DNA of 64,000 nt, taken from NCBI GenBank assembly GCA_030267565.1, contig BRXU01000011.1, forward strand, positions 3,090,501 through 3,154,500, read 5' to 3'. This DNA is from Pleodorina starrii. Its lineage: Eukaryota; Chlorophyta; Chlorophyceae; Chlamydomonadales; Volvocaceae. The first letter of the stretch is position 1; every line of letters starts with the position of its first letter. The notes below the pieces were generated by a model. The model had not been told where the DNA came from and searched no databases. It saw only the letters and a list, made by a program, of their open reading frames with translations. Made by a program: the position numbers and the translations under genes. Below, piece after piece: positions 1 through 11,500 of this stretch.

Positions 1-897
1 ACTCAGCCCCTTGGCCGCCAGCCGCACCACGTCGCGGAAGCTCTCGAAGCGCAGGGACTGTGGGAGGCGGATGCGAGCACGGGGAGCAGGGTCAAGTGAC
101 TGGGGCTGTGTGTGTGTGAGTGGGGGGTGGGGGAATTGGCGCCGGCCTTGGGCCCCAGCGGCGGGCGGCACGGTCTGTCAAGGCCTTCCTGGATCGAATG
201 ACCGTGTCTCCTGGCTCCCGAACGGCCCCTAGCCACAGCTTGTGTCGCTACGGTTCGTTTGTTGTCGAGCTGTCGGCTTTCGGCAGGCGGCCTTGTTGCA
301 CCGCAGGGCAGCGGACGAGCACGCACTTCGCCCGGCCTCTAGGGGCTGCCGTCCCCCAGTTTTCCCCGGGGCCCTACCCATCAAAGCGCAGAGGAAAGAC
401 TCGGCCCCGCCCTTGCACCAACGGCTTGCGCCGAGTTCGGCTATCGCCCCGCCTTTCCCGCCGTGGCACCTGGTCGAGCTTTTCTTCCTGCGACGTCTTG
501 GGCCGCGTCCAAGCGGAGGCATCGGGTTCCTTGTAGAAGTCCAGCAAAGCGCGCCCATCGAACCGGTCGATGAGAGTGCCACTATTACCCCACGGAATCA
601 AGCCGACGCCGTTCTCAAGGTTTTGATGCTGCTCTGAGTTCCTGAATATCTTACAGGAGCGACCCTCGACAAACAAATAATTCAACGGGTGCTCAACCTA
701 CAGGAGTAAAAGGTCAAGCAGACGATTGATTGCGACGCGTGCTTGCACAAGCCTCCAGACCGTTCGCTGGCGGCATAGAAGATCGGCACCTGTGTCTCCG
801 CTATCTCTGCTTTCCGCTCCGCACGCCTCTTGTTGTCCTCCGACATCTCCTTGAGCTTTCGGGCATGAGCTCGTGCGTCATGATAGTAGCTGGCCAT
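1..897 (-). CDS. CLASRP/SWAP-type SR splicing regulator, 5' part (partial)
   Basis: This is the N-terminal portion of a protein resembling CLASRP (SFRS16), a nuclear factor with a SWAP N-terminal domain linked to alternative splicing. Three exons read in phase: 897-790, 697-470 and 57-1, with GT-AG boundaries, giving 131 residues before the left edge. The start is MASYYHDARAHARKLKEMSE followed by a KRRAERK basic patch, matching the family opening of HEAR..ERK...KRAERR. Exon 2 carries VEGRSCKIF, then IPWGNSGTLIDRFDGRALLD, the counterpart of the conserved MPW...N.IDRFDVRAHLD segment. Exon 3 (SLRFESFRDVV) aligns with the family's YERYRGLV segment. An out-of-frame ATG lies 8 nt upstream of the chosen start. 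The SR-rich C-terminus, if present, is outside the window. Family assignment is from remembered motif similarity. Confidence 0.75.
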
Positions 898-1546
898 CTC
901 CGCATTGCAACGTGGGTAAGTTATTGTGAAGGAGCCGAAGACCTTCGACTTCGCAGACGCTTTGGCACTAGATTCACCCAGTTGTACCGTTAAGTACGGC
1001 AGTGCGGCAGGGGGCCGCTCCTGCGAGCTGCGACAACTGTGGCCTCTCTACAACCTGGGCGTCAATACATCCGGTACGCTGAGCAAATGCACCTGTCCAA
1101 TTATACACAGTAGCAGAACGCCTCGGTGGACGTTATGCGTGCCGTGACACGCGTGTGGTTTCACCACTACACTCGACCCGACCGAAACCCGAAGCATCCC
1201 ACTCGCCTTTCAGTGAGGGCATGCGCTATCACATTCGAGAAGTGACAATTACTCATTGTCACCGCGTCCCTCTAGCCACTCATACACAAACGCCACCTGC
1301 TGCAGCAGCTGCAGACGCAAGGGTGGGAACCTGACCTTCTTCTTATGCCGGCTGCAGCACCTCCCATGCGTAGCATATGCACCCAACACTTTCTCGTGCC
1401 ATGCCTTTTTAACCTAATGGTACTGGCGAACATCGCATCAACCTTGTGCGGTCGATTAAGCCGACGTCCCGGCCAGAGATTTAAACGCGGCAGCACGAAA
1501 ATCCCACCTACACCAACGCAGCGTCACTACCCCGCCAGACACACCC
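898..1546. other. Intergenic: 3' flank of the membrane-protein gene and promoter of the CLASRP-like gene
   Basis: No coding exon is supported here. Both flanking genes are on the minus strand, so this stretch should hold the 3'UTR of the gene ending at 1547 and the promoter and 5'UTR of the gene starting at 897. I did not find a clear TTACA (minus-strand TGTAA) signal. Confidence 0.5.
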
Positions 1547-3648
1547 CTAGGGGCTCTCATAGTAGACGTCAATGACCGGGCCCTTGGGACCTTGCGCCCT
1601 CCCGCCTCCTGCAGCTCCGGGCCGAGGCGGGTACGGCTGACCCCTGCCGCCGTACCCGGCATAGTACCTGTCATACCCAGGCTGGTACGGCCCGTACCCC
1701 GCATACGGCTGCGCACCACCACCGCCGTAGAAGCGCGGGTCTGCCGCGCCCGCCCCGCCGCCGGCCGGTCCAGCCCCTGCCCCTGCAAAGAGGGCAAAGT
1801 GCGTCAACTACCGACCAGCAAAAATGGAGCCAAGCCAAGCCAGGCAGGCCAGCCAAGGAGGACGCGGCATCAAGGATGATACTCTTGCACTCCTGGGCCG
1901 GGTTTTCTACTCAGCGCCCCGCTCTCGCACCCACGGATTCCGTGGCAGGGCTGGTATCCAGAAGAGCGGACGGTCCGACCCAGCCCTTCCCGACCGACGC
2001 CGGCGCTCACCTTCCGGTCCCGCAGGCCCCCTGTCGGGCCCTTGGCCTCCCGGCAGGAAGGGCACCTGCAGCCCAAACACCTGGTGCGCCGTGTACACCA
2101 CCAGGACTACCGTGCCCACCGTCAGGACAAGCTGGGGGAAGCGGGGGGCCAAGGGGCAGGAAGCAGACCGGGCGTGGGCGTGGGCAATCGGGCCGGGGTA
2201 GGAGCAAGCGGCAGAGCAATGTGTGACATGGTCTGTCACCAAGACCTGGGGAAGACACGCGCGCTTGTCAGTTGTGGTCCAAGATGCTCCGTAGCTGGGC
2301 TTCAGCCAAGCGGCAGGGCCTTGAAGGGCGGGGGCGCAACGGCGAGGAGCCCACGTCCGGCCGCGGCGCCCAAACCACAGCACCAGCGGGAGTCAACCCC
2401 GACCCGACACAGATCAGGCGCCAGAAGAACCGGCACACGCGGCAATCACATGGCTTGGCCACGGACTGAGGACATCAGATGAGACCGAGGCAGCCAAACC
2501 CACTACGACTATCAGCCGCAGACCCCAATCCCATCCAGTCGCCGTCCTGGGGCCCTCCGGCCGCAGCCCGAAGGCTCCCCTGGAGCCCGTGCTCACCGAC
2601 AGGACGCTCTGCAGCAGCGCCAATCCCAACAGCGCCAGCGCGCCTTTTACGCTGTTCTCCACCTGGGCAACACACAGCAGGGAAAAGAGAGGGGATGGGG
2701 TCAGCAGGGGCGTGGCGCAGCCGGATCAGACCCCAGGTTGCCGCTCCCAGGCTGCTGCGCCACGGCGTCGCCCTCGGCGCCCTCGGGGATGAAAACGTAC
2801 AAAGCGCGGTCAAGAAACTCGTTCTCGGGAAGGGTTGCGAGAGCGGGTTATGCCCCGGTGCGGGGCATGGCGCCATAAGGGTGCCGAGACGCACATGCCC
2901 CACAGGTTCGCGGGTTGGACGACCGCTCCGGCCCCAACCCACCGCCCGCCGCTTGACGTGCTGTGGCAGCAGCGACAGCGCCCAGTCGGAGAGGCAGCCC
3001 ACAATCGACGACAGGAAGGCCGTGACGCCGTCGACCACCATGCGGGCCATCTCGGACAGCGGGTCCGCGTCCTGTACGGCAAGGAGGGTGCCAGAAGGGT
3101 TGGTCGCGATGTGGGTCGGCAGATACATTGGGTCCAGGGAGGCTGCGGTGATGAAAGGGACGAGACGAGACGAGGCGAGGGACATGGCCGGTCCGTACAT
3201 CGGCTTAGGTAAAGGCCCCGCCTCCGACCCGTTTCCGGCATATGTGATGATATCGGATGAGTTTTCCCACCTGCCCGCCTTGCTGGCCGTCATAACTGGT
3301 GCTGGGGCCGTCTGTGGGCCTCTCCGGGGGCGAGGTCCGCTCGGGAGGGGCGGGCCTCCGCCGCACTCCTGGGGCTGCCGCCCGTGGGTCCGAGTACGCA
3401 CCCTGCGCCCCTGCCCAGTCCGCGCCCGCCGCCGGATAGGGCCCGTAGCTCCAGTCTGCCGCTGCGGTTGCGTGCTTGTTGGCCCGGCGCCGATGTACAG
3501 CCGATGCCCGCAAAGGCGCTACCGCAGCTGCAGGTGGTCCCCGACCCGAGCAATCCATGATGGAGCCCTTACACCCATCCCACGAGTTGTGCGCGCTGCG
3601 CCAGATTGGCACTCGCGTGGGAAGCTGTTGGTAGAGTATTGTCGTCAT
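1547..3648 (-). CDS. Putative plastid membrane protein, function unknown
   Basis: Six exons join in consistent phase to a 309-aa protein: 3648-3402, 3142-2943, 2823-2764, 2662-2597, 2131-2011 and 1782-1547. I do not recognise the family. The first 60 or so residues (MTTILYQQLPTRVPIW, rich in Arg, Ala and Ser, few acids) look like a chloroplast transit peptide. Next come a Tyr/Pro/Gly linker, an amphipathic segment around DPLSEMARMVVDGVTAFLSS, and a long hydrophobic stretch across two exons (ALALLGLALLQSVLS then LVLTVGTVVLVVYTAH) that suggests one or two membrane spans. The C-terminus is Gly/Tyr/Pro-rich and ends in GPVIDVYYESP, a short acidic tail that looks like a conserved anchor. The exon 1 donor at 3402/3401 (GTGCGT) was chosen because it alone restores frame with exon 2. 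The gene is head-to-head with eS17. Confidence 0.65.
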
Positions 3649-3901
3649 GGTAAGGCAGGTCCTCAAGGGCTACCTCTGCAGCCCTTGCCCAATGTGAACG
3701 ATCACACACAATAAAGACGAGGTGAAACGCGTGGAAACTATGTAAAACAAAGCTTCCTTGTCTTCTTCCTCTGCCTCCGAAGCCAGCTCCTGGAGCCGTA
3801 CAGCGCGTCGAGCTGAGCGGCAGACAAAGTCACCAGGGCTTGCACGCCGCTCTCCCTCTTCCTCTGCCCCGTGACCGTGAGGCCAGCGACACTCGCTAAA
3901 A
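3649..3901. promoter_or_regulatory. Shared bidirectional promoter, membrane-protein gene / eS17
   Basis: Only 253 bp separate the divergent start codons at 3648 (-) and 3902 (+), so both promoters and both 5'UTRs must lie here. No convincing TATA box was seen. Confidence 0.5.
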
Positions 3902-6138
3902 ATGGTGAGCTTTGAAGGAGGCGGCGTTTTGGAGTTGGCGGCGCCATTGCAGAACTTGAACGCAACACGCAGCATCACTAAATTAGGCAGCTGTTTTAAG
4001 ATTATCATATTAGCGGGACAGCACAGTTTAAAGCGGCCGGCGCTCCCCATTACAGGGTCGCGTGCGCACCAAGACCGTCAAGAAGGCCTCTCGTGTCATC
4101 ATCGAGAAGTACTATGGCCGCCTCACGATGGACTTCGACACCAACAAGCGTGTCGTTGAGGAGGTGGCCATGATTGCCACCAAGCGGCTCCGCAACAAGA
4201 TTGCCGGCTTCACCACGGTGCGGGATTAAGCGGCGGTTGCCCTGGACGCCTTCTCGGTTCTTTGAACAACTTTTTCCTTTACATGCAGCACCTGATGAAG
4301 CGCATTCAGCGGGGGCCTGTCCGGGGTATCTCCCTGAAGCTCCAGGTGAGCGAGGCATCGCTTGTTGCAGCGGCTGCGTGGAATATATCTCGCGTCTACG
4401 CAGCGTCTACGCGGCGTTTTTCCAGCCGGTGACAGAATAACAGCGCTTAAGCAGCCTGTGGCCGGCCGTTGGGTTACAGCTTATGGCGGCGGCAGACCCC
4501 GGGGACCCCGGCGAATTCGGACCCTATCGGATGCTAACTGCAGCAGCAGCAGTGCGTGGCAGCTGCAACCCCTATGGAGGGGGAATGGGTGGTCAGGGGG
4601 GCTGGGCGGTGTATGAAGGGTGGAGAAGCCGGCCGGCTCTCCTCTCCGGCAGCCAGGCGTGGACCTATTGCAGCACGGCGCGCAGCTCAGCTGCTGCGTA
4701 TCCGGACAGCACACTTGCTGCCACCGGCAATGGCATGAAAATTGACGTAGCGGTATAAAGATGGCGATGTCGGGGTCCGTGGCGCCTGTCGCAACAAGGG
4801 GGCGTTTACTGTGTGCAAGGGTGCACGTTGTACGGGGTGCTTTTCACTTTGATGAGCATACGAATGCTTACGGCGCGCAGGAGGAGGAGCGCGAGCGCCG
4901 CATGGACTTCGTGCCCGAGGAGTCGGCCATCAACACCCTGGCGATTGAGGTGGGTGGTCATACCTCGCTGCCTCAGCCTGCCGGAGGGCCTGCAACGTGG
5001 CGACCCCCGCGGACAGCGCATGACCCTTTGCCGCATCTGATTAGCGTTTCGCCCAGCTTCTTTGTCGGTCCGGGTACCGGGTTGTACTCGAGATCAAAAG
5101 TTGGGTTTTATAACTCAAGCAGGGATGCGTGGAGCTCTTGTGACGTAACCCAAGTAAGTTGCAGAAGGCCGTCATGTGTGACGAGTCCTGAAGCAGCCCA
5201 ATGGTGTTTTTCGTCTTAAGGGGGCCTCTCCTCTTGAGTTGTCTCACGCCAATACCCCGAAGTACTAGGCGAGGGCACGGGTTTGGAAGAGCCAGCATGA
5301 ATTTAGGGTTGTAGGCGATTTTAGTGCTAGCTAATCGCTTATGCGCGTGGTGGCCCGCACAACGCATGGAGGGTGTCCCTGCAGAGGCAACGCGTTGTTG
5401 CGTGCGCGGTTGCATTGCGAATGGGACGCGGCCCTTGGCGACGCGGGGACTGGCATATTGACGTCGTGAAGCAATGCGGTTTGCACCGGATAGGGTGCTG
5501 GCTCGAGGACACCAGCGTGTGCGATGCATGCATGCCAAATTTTTGTGGTGTACGCAGAGATCATAATTTACTCCTGCGCCGAGGTCGTGGGCAACGGGAA
5601 AGCCCAGCTGGCCTTGGCCTTGAGCCCCGGGCTATGGATGTCTAGAGTTATGGATCTGACATAACGGGGCACCGAAAATGGGCTGTCGCAGTTCGAAATT
5701 CCTTGTCCATTTGACCGCCCCCTTAAGACGCACTCCTCCGCTGTCGCTGCTGCCCCTACAGGTTGACAAGGACACCCTGGACATGCTCAAGTCCATGAAC
5801 ATGGGCACGCTGTCGGGCGTGCAGCTGGCGCAGGTGAGGCGGGAAATCGTCCGGGCGGTAGGATTACTAATTCGGCTGTGGGCTGATAGGCAATGGCGCT
5901 GTCGGGGCCGAAACGACGATATGGATTTGATGTTGTGCGCCAACGAAGTTTTGGTGTGTGCCATGGTGCTTGTCTGCTGATGTTCGAAGCACCCCGCATG
6001 CATTCCTGGGTGATCCCACTATGCTTTGGTACGTGCTGACGTCCCTTCCGCTGCCTCCCACGTCGCCCGTTGCTTCCCGTCGCCTTGCAGCCCCAGACCG
6101 GCTTCAAGCCCTATGGCGGCAACCGCGGCAAGCAGTAA
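3902..6138 (+). CDS. RPS17: 40S ribosomal protein eS17 (RPS17)
   Basis: This is eS17, a component of the cytosolic 40S ribosomal subunit. Six exons assemble to 136 aa: 3902-3904, 4056-4217, 4289-4345, 4881-4949, 5762-5833 and 6091-6138. Exon 1 contributes only the ATG; the next codon, GGT, opens exon 2. The protein reads [14 protein letters not shown], then [47 protein letters not shown] and a [10 protein letters not shown] segment, all hallmarks of eS17 in the expected order, and total length is typical (about 130-140 aa). Introns 3 and 4 are 535 and 812 nt, long for so small a gene. Every junction is GT-AG and phase 0. A TGTAA signal follows the stop by about 20 nt. Identification is essentially certain. 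Confidence 0.97.
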
Positions 6139-6156
6139 AGGGTGTCTCGAGGTGGC

Positions 6157-6161
6157 TGTAA
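6157..6161 (+). terminator. TGTAA polyadenylation signal of eS17
   Basis: TGTAA, the green-algal poly(A) signal, starts 19 nt after the eS17 stop codon. This implies a very short 3'UTR unless a later signal is used. Confidence 0.6.
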
Positions 6162-7054
6162 ATCCGTGCGCGTGAGCCTTCTGATCTCTCGCCCCACGGC
6201 TCTCGAATACCGGAAAGCACGCAGCACGGTCAGACTTGACGCGAGTCTTGTTATTCGCAGGCTATGAAGGGCGTACAGCTACCTCAGAGCCCCTTACCAG
6301 CCAAGAAATGTGAACGCTGTAGCAGGGACTAGACTAGCTCGCTATGTCATACAGCCGTGATATGTCATACGTGATAAGGGCCCGGGCGCCCCGCACAGCG
6401 CTGGTGTAGTGACATATCTATGTGCCCATCCGTACATGGGGGCCTTTTGAAATCAATTCGGTGTTGCCATCGGTCCAAGTGGAGTTGAAGGGTTTCGGCA
6501 TCTAAGTCACGACAGCGCTGAAGGGCAGTTCCCCCTCGATCTCAAAAGAGTATCTCTCGATCCTCCAGAAGAAGTCGGTAGTCAGGTTGCTCAGACTTGC
6601 AAAACAAAACAACTCACGTCGCATGAGCCATACACACATGAGGCATACCACGTGCGACCCACAAAATACGTCGGGACCTTGCTTCCAGTCAACACGCATA
6701 ATATATCTCTTTGCCTAGCGGTACTTATGGCTCGATTATTCAACAATAGCGCTGCACTGCGTTGTGATCGGCGGGCGATCGAAGGTCCGTCGTGTCTGAA
6801 CCCATGTACAGCCACCTCATATACACATACACCTTGGAAATTCTTCGCAGCCCTACTGTACTCGACACTTCCAGACAATAACAAAAGGATAACTTACCTA
6901 TTCTTAATCACCTAGCAAGTCACAGGCCTCACCCACACCCACCGCAAAAGGTGATCCAAAGCTAAGCTGACGATTTTATAGGCTGTTATAGGCTGCTTAG
7001 TCGAAAGAACGGATAGCGTGTAGTTGTGTTGACACTTAACCGAAAAAAGCAACA
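6162..7054. other. Intergenic, AT-richer, no supported gene
   Basis: About 0.9 kb between eS17 and the next plus-strand gene. Composition is noticeably less GC-rich from about 6480 to 7040. Short open frames on both strands have no recognisable motif. The 3' part must contain the promoter and 5'UTR of the gene at 7055. A small tandem duplication of GCTGTTATAG occurs near 6980. Confidence 0.4.
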
Positions 7055-7826
7055 ATGTCGTCAGTCGACCGCGTGGCGTATATGGACAACACGAGGAGTA
7101 GCCAGATAACTGAGCAAATCAACCGTGAGAAGGACATTCAGCGGAAGTACTTTCAGGAGCAGGAAGCAGCAGGGCGGATAGTGCCCAAGCCCCCCACTCC
7201 ACCTCCGGAGCGGAAGTCTCTCTTGGAGACAGTTGGCATTCCCGAACACGTGAAGACCATCAAGCAGGACCCGGAGCAGGTATGGTTGGCGGCAGGGGAG
7301 TCGTGAGCTTCCCGGGCTCGGGCTGAGGTTCCCCGGGGCGTCCTCACCTTTACAGGCGCTGAGCTTGAGCATCAGCAAGCACACATGGAAAGCGAATCCA
7401 GGGTACCTCGTGCGCGACGGCCCGTCGATGGCCTCGGTCATGAAGAAGGACTTCACGTGGGACGAGGAGGAGGTGGGTGCGGGCCTTGGAGAGTCGGGAC
7501 GGGTATCCGTGCTGCGTTATCTGCGGTGGGCACGAAATGAGTTACAACACGGTATGCGACAGCCACTCGTGCCGAGACGTGACCGCCATCACCTGCATAC
7601 GCGCATGGCCACGAACCAAACCTCGTGTCGGCAGTGGCTCTTCCAGCTCTCCGAGCTCTCCACAGCCTTGTCCCGGCCGCCCCGCCACATCCCGCAGATC
7701 CAGCTGATGAAGGAGCAGGGTCTGCTCGATAAGAAATTTAACCGGCGACGCGACGAATTTGTGGACTACAGCGAAGCCTCGGCGCGAATGATCCACCTTA
7801 AGAAGGGGTCCGCCCCATCCAAATAA
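7055..7826 (+). CDS. Conserved-looking 156-aa protein, function unknown
   Basis: Three exons with GT-AG junctions, all phase 0: 7055-7279, 7356-7472 and 7698-7826. The protein is hydrophilic and predicted soluble. It opens MSSVDRVAYMDNTRSSQITE, has a charged helical stretch (QINREKDIQRKYFQEQEAAG), then a proline-rich PKPPTPPPERK link, a WKANPGYLVRDG segment, and a basic helical C-terminus (KKFNRRRDEFVDYSEASARM). There is no signal peptide, membrane segment or catalytic motif. The size and alternation of short helices with conserved-looking Trp/Gly/Pro turns recall small axonemal microtubule-associated proteins, but I cannot match it to a named FAP/CFAP, so that remains a guess. TGTAA signals lie about 500 nt downstream. 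I am confident that it is a gene, not of its function. Confidence 0.75.
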
Positions 7827-8593
7827 ACGGCGGAATGCAAGGTGTCGGGTGATATTGTTTACGGCATAGAAACGAAGCGCATCTGGAATACATACAGTCA
7901 GATAGCTCGGATGGCTGGATGAGATGGGCGGGAGTGGTCCTGCGGGCAGGTGGTGTGTAGGCAACCGCACTCGGGTTCACGGTGGAGAGGGTGATTGAGG
8001 CTAAGGTATTAAAGAAGGACATGACAGCGGATGAGGGATGGCAGACGACTAGACGCAGTGAGTGGTGCAGAGTTAGAGCTTTCGCTAAGTATCGAAGCCG
8101 TGCAAATCGGCGACGGGTGGGTCCGGGGACCTTCCCGGAAGGGGGGACTGGCGTCAACGCCCTAGGCACGTAGGCAGGTGGTGGTTCTGGGAAGATGAGC
8201 GCGTTGGGCGATGAAACCCTCTATGATGCGGGTGCGTGTTCATGTACATATATTCAGGAGGTTCACGAGAGGCACCTCCTACCCTATCGACGGCATCATG
8301 TACGGGTGTACGGCAGCGCTTGTGACAACTGTAACAAGACAACTGTAACATGACACATGACATTCATATACGGGCAGCCTCGAGTGGTCCCAGAGTTACT
8401 TTTGTATTCGTGCAATATCGATAAGGAAAATTTGGCAGTACACACCACCGGCCCGGCACGAACTGTATCAAACTTCTACAGCGTAAGGCTCTCTGTTCCT
8501 GTACACTCACACTCATAATAGTCTGAACATGATGTGATTAGGTAGTGGGTTGTTTTGTGGCGACCAATAGGTGCTGCTCCAGCCCAGTACCAG
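7827..8593. other. 3'UTR of the 156-aa gene and CPSF73 promoter
   Basis: No coding exon is supported. The first 500 bp are best read as 3'UTR ending at the TGTAA pair at 8330-8348. The remaining 245 bp must contain the CPSF73 promoter. Confidence 0.5.
8330..8348 (+). terminator. Paired TGTAA polyadenylation signals
   Basis: Two TGTAA motifs (8330-8334 and 8344-8348) occur in a near-duplicate context (ACAACTGTAACA). They are the likely poly(A) signals of the gene ending at 7826. Confidence 0.55.
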
Positions 8594-11500
8594 ATGGCTG
8601 CCAAACGGAAGCTCGCCGAGGAGGTCGCCGTGGGTGGCGGCGAGCTGGACACCTCCAACCATGCACATATTATTCCCCTGGGGGCTGGATCGGAAGTGGG
8701 GCGATCGTGCATCATCCTTAAGTACCAGTAAGGCCGTGCACACCAATTCTGAGCTCCGTCATGGCCGGCCGCGCAGCAGCATGTAATGGCAGACATCAAC
8801 ATGCCGCCGCAGGGATAAAACCGTCATGTTTGACTGCGGCATTCATCCCGCCTACAAGGGTATGGACAGCCTACCCCTGCTGGACGACATCGACATTGAC
8901 ACCGTCGACGTGGCGTTGATAACCCACTTTCATCTGGACCACTGTGCGGCAGTACCGTATCTCCTGCGGAAAACCCGCTTCAAGGTGTGGGGCCGGGACC
9001 AGAGCTCCAGTGCAGCGCGATTCTCCCGGGGGGATGGGGAGGTCCAGGGGAGGCCTCCCGCCTGGAGCACGGCTTCCTCAGCGATGCACGGGGCGCGGCG
9101 TCAGAAGCACCATTTCGTGCACCTGGATAGCGCTGACGCGCCATTCGTCATGCCATCGCGTGCGAGGGGCCATGCCACGTCGTGAGAGCGGGCGTGGCCG
9201 GTATCCCATCGCCCCAACCCGCCCCAACCCGCCCCGTGCTGCCGCCGAATGCGAACTCATCTTTCAGGGACGCATCTTCATGACCCACCCAACCAAGGCC
9301 ATCTATTACTCGCTACTACGTGACCTGGCGAAGGGCGCCAAGCACAGCAGCGAGGAGGCGCTGTTCAATGAAGAAGACCTGGATGCGTCCATGGAGCGGA
9401 TAGAGGTGGTGGACTTTTACCAGACGATCGAGGTGGCGGGGATGCAGGTGGGTAGTAGGTGGCAAGTCGAGCGGAGCGGAGCGAAGCGAAGCGAAAGGAT
9501 CGCCAGATGGGCGGATGGATGGGCGATGAATGGTGTCGCGCCACCATTCCTCCAGGCCCTTCTCAAAAAACCCAGATGAGGACCGCGAAGCCGAAAATGG
9601 CGGCATGAAACGGTCGGCGCGAGGGAGGGAATCAACGACCAACGCTTTACCGGGCCACGGGGCATGGTCCGTTGAGCGCAGTGCGCCGCACGCGCGCGGC
9701 GCGGGGCCGTGCAATCCGTTAGCCCTACGATGAGCACCACAAGAGGGCTCTCGCCTACAGCCCTGCCATTGCGGCTCCTGACGAACGGCCTCTGGTCGCT
9801 CACTCGCCGTTCGCCTTCCCTGCACGCCGTCGGGCCCGGCCTCTGCCTTGACCTTCGCCAGATCACGCCGTACCGTGCGGGCCACGTCATCGGCGCCGCG
9901 ATGTTCATGGTGGAGATTGCGGGCCTGCGCTGCCTCTACACGGGCGACTACTCGCGCCTGCCCGACCGCCACCTGCCGGGAGCGGACACGCCGCCCGTGA
10001 CGCCCCACATCGGTAAGTCGTCGTGGATGACGTCACCACCACCACCACCACCACCCCCTGGCGGCGCAGCTCAGCCCGTCACGGATGCCAGCCAAGGCCG
10101 CCCAGGCTGCCAGGGCTAGGGCGGGGGCGGGGGCGAGGCGATTCTGACCGACGGGAGCCTCGGAGCAGACACGGCACGGCTGGGCTGGGATGAGAACGTG
10201 GGATGGGGTGTGCAACGCTCTGCGCGGTCCTCGGGGGTGGGGTCCCAAAGCGAGGGCCGTCGTGACAGGGCGTCGTTGAGCGGGGCTACCCGGTACCGGA
10301 ACAGAGTCGTGGGTGATCCGCCGCTGGCGGTCGAGAGCAGCCGCGTCATCGAAGGAACCCCTTTGGTACCTGGGGGCCTGGGGGCCTGGGGCCGCATTCG
10401 CAGCCTAAGGAGCCATCCCGTTGCCTACCGGATTCCGCGCGGTGCCGCATTGCATTGCGGCTGATCGGGACTGCCATGGATCGGAAATGCTATATCGTCC
10501 GGACCCATCCCCAAACCCCAGCCGGGTGTGTGGTGACACCCGGTTTCCCTGCCGCCACGCGGCACCCTGCCTCTTGTGCTTCGCAGTCATCGTGGAGAGC
10601 ACGTACGGCACCAGCCGACACCTGCCACGTCAGCAGCGGGAGCAGCTGCTGCTTGACACCATCCGGAACACCCTCAACCGCGGCGGCAGGGTGCTGATGC
10701 CAATTGTGGCGCTGGGACGTGCGCAGGTGGGTGGGTGGGTGGGTGGGTGGGAGCACCGAGGCCACGGCGGTGGCGGTGGTGGCGGTGGCGTGGTGCCCCC
10801 GGGGCTCGTTGTTGTTGTGGTTATGACACAGAGCTCCAGATCCTCGGAAGAGTGGAGTCAGCGTGCCGGGGGAGCGTGCCGGGGCTTGGTTGACACATGG
10901 AAAGGTTGGGTTTGACTCGTGTGTGGGGCGGGTGTTGGAGTATCGCGGGGGCTTGTAGGATCTTTGCGCTGCTTCCGACGATGACTTCCACACCTACATT
11001 GTCCAATTGCTGTCAGACGCAGCCCTTGGTGATACTCATTGGGTCTGAGGAAGCGCGGCGGCCTGAAGATTGAGGGGGGAAGGGGGAAGGCTGAAGTTGG
11101 GCGGGCATTAAAGCGGGCTGGGATATCAAGTGATACCGCGTTTCTGCTGCTTCCGACGATGACTTCCACACCTAAATTGTCCAATTGCTGTCAGACACAG
11201 CCCTTGGTGATACTCATTGGGTCTGAGGAAGCAAAGCACGCGCAATCCTTCGCTCAGTGTGCATGAAGCCCGTTCCGGAAAGGCGCCCCTCCCAAAGATG
11301 ACCTGTACATTTTTGTCCAATTGCTGACAGACACCTCCATGGTGACGCTTATTTGGTCTGAGGGATACCGCGGCGCAACCGATGGCCGTCGTTGCGTGAG
11401 TCTGCTGCCACCCTCGTCCTTGTCTTCATACCGGATATGCAGTCCATGTTCGCTGTCCCGGCCCGCCCTGATGCGGTCCCCCTTCTCCCTTTCTCCGCTC

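Noticed and set aside
2479..3714. Plus-strand 411-codon open frame
   Set aside because: It is antisense to the exons and introns of the 309-aa membrane-protein gene, whose phases and hydrophobic segments read coherently on the minus strand.
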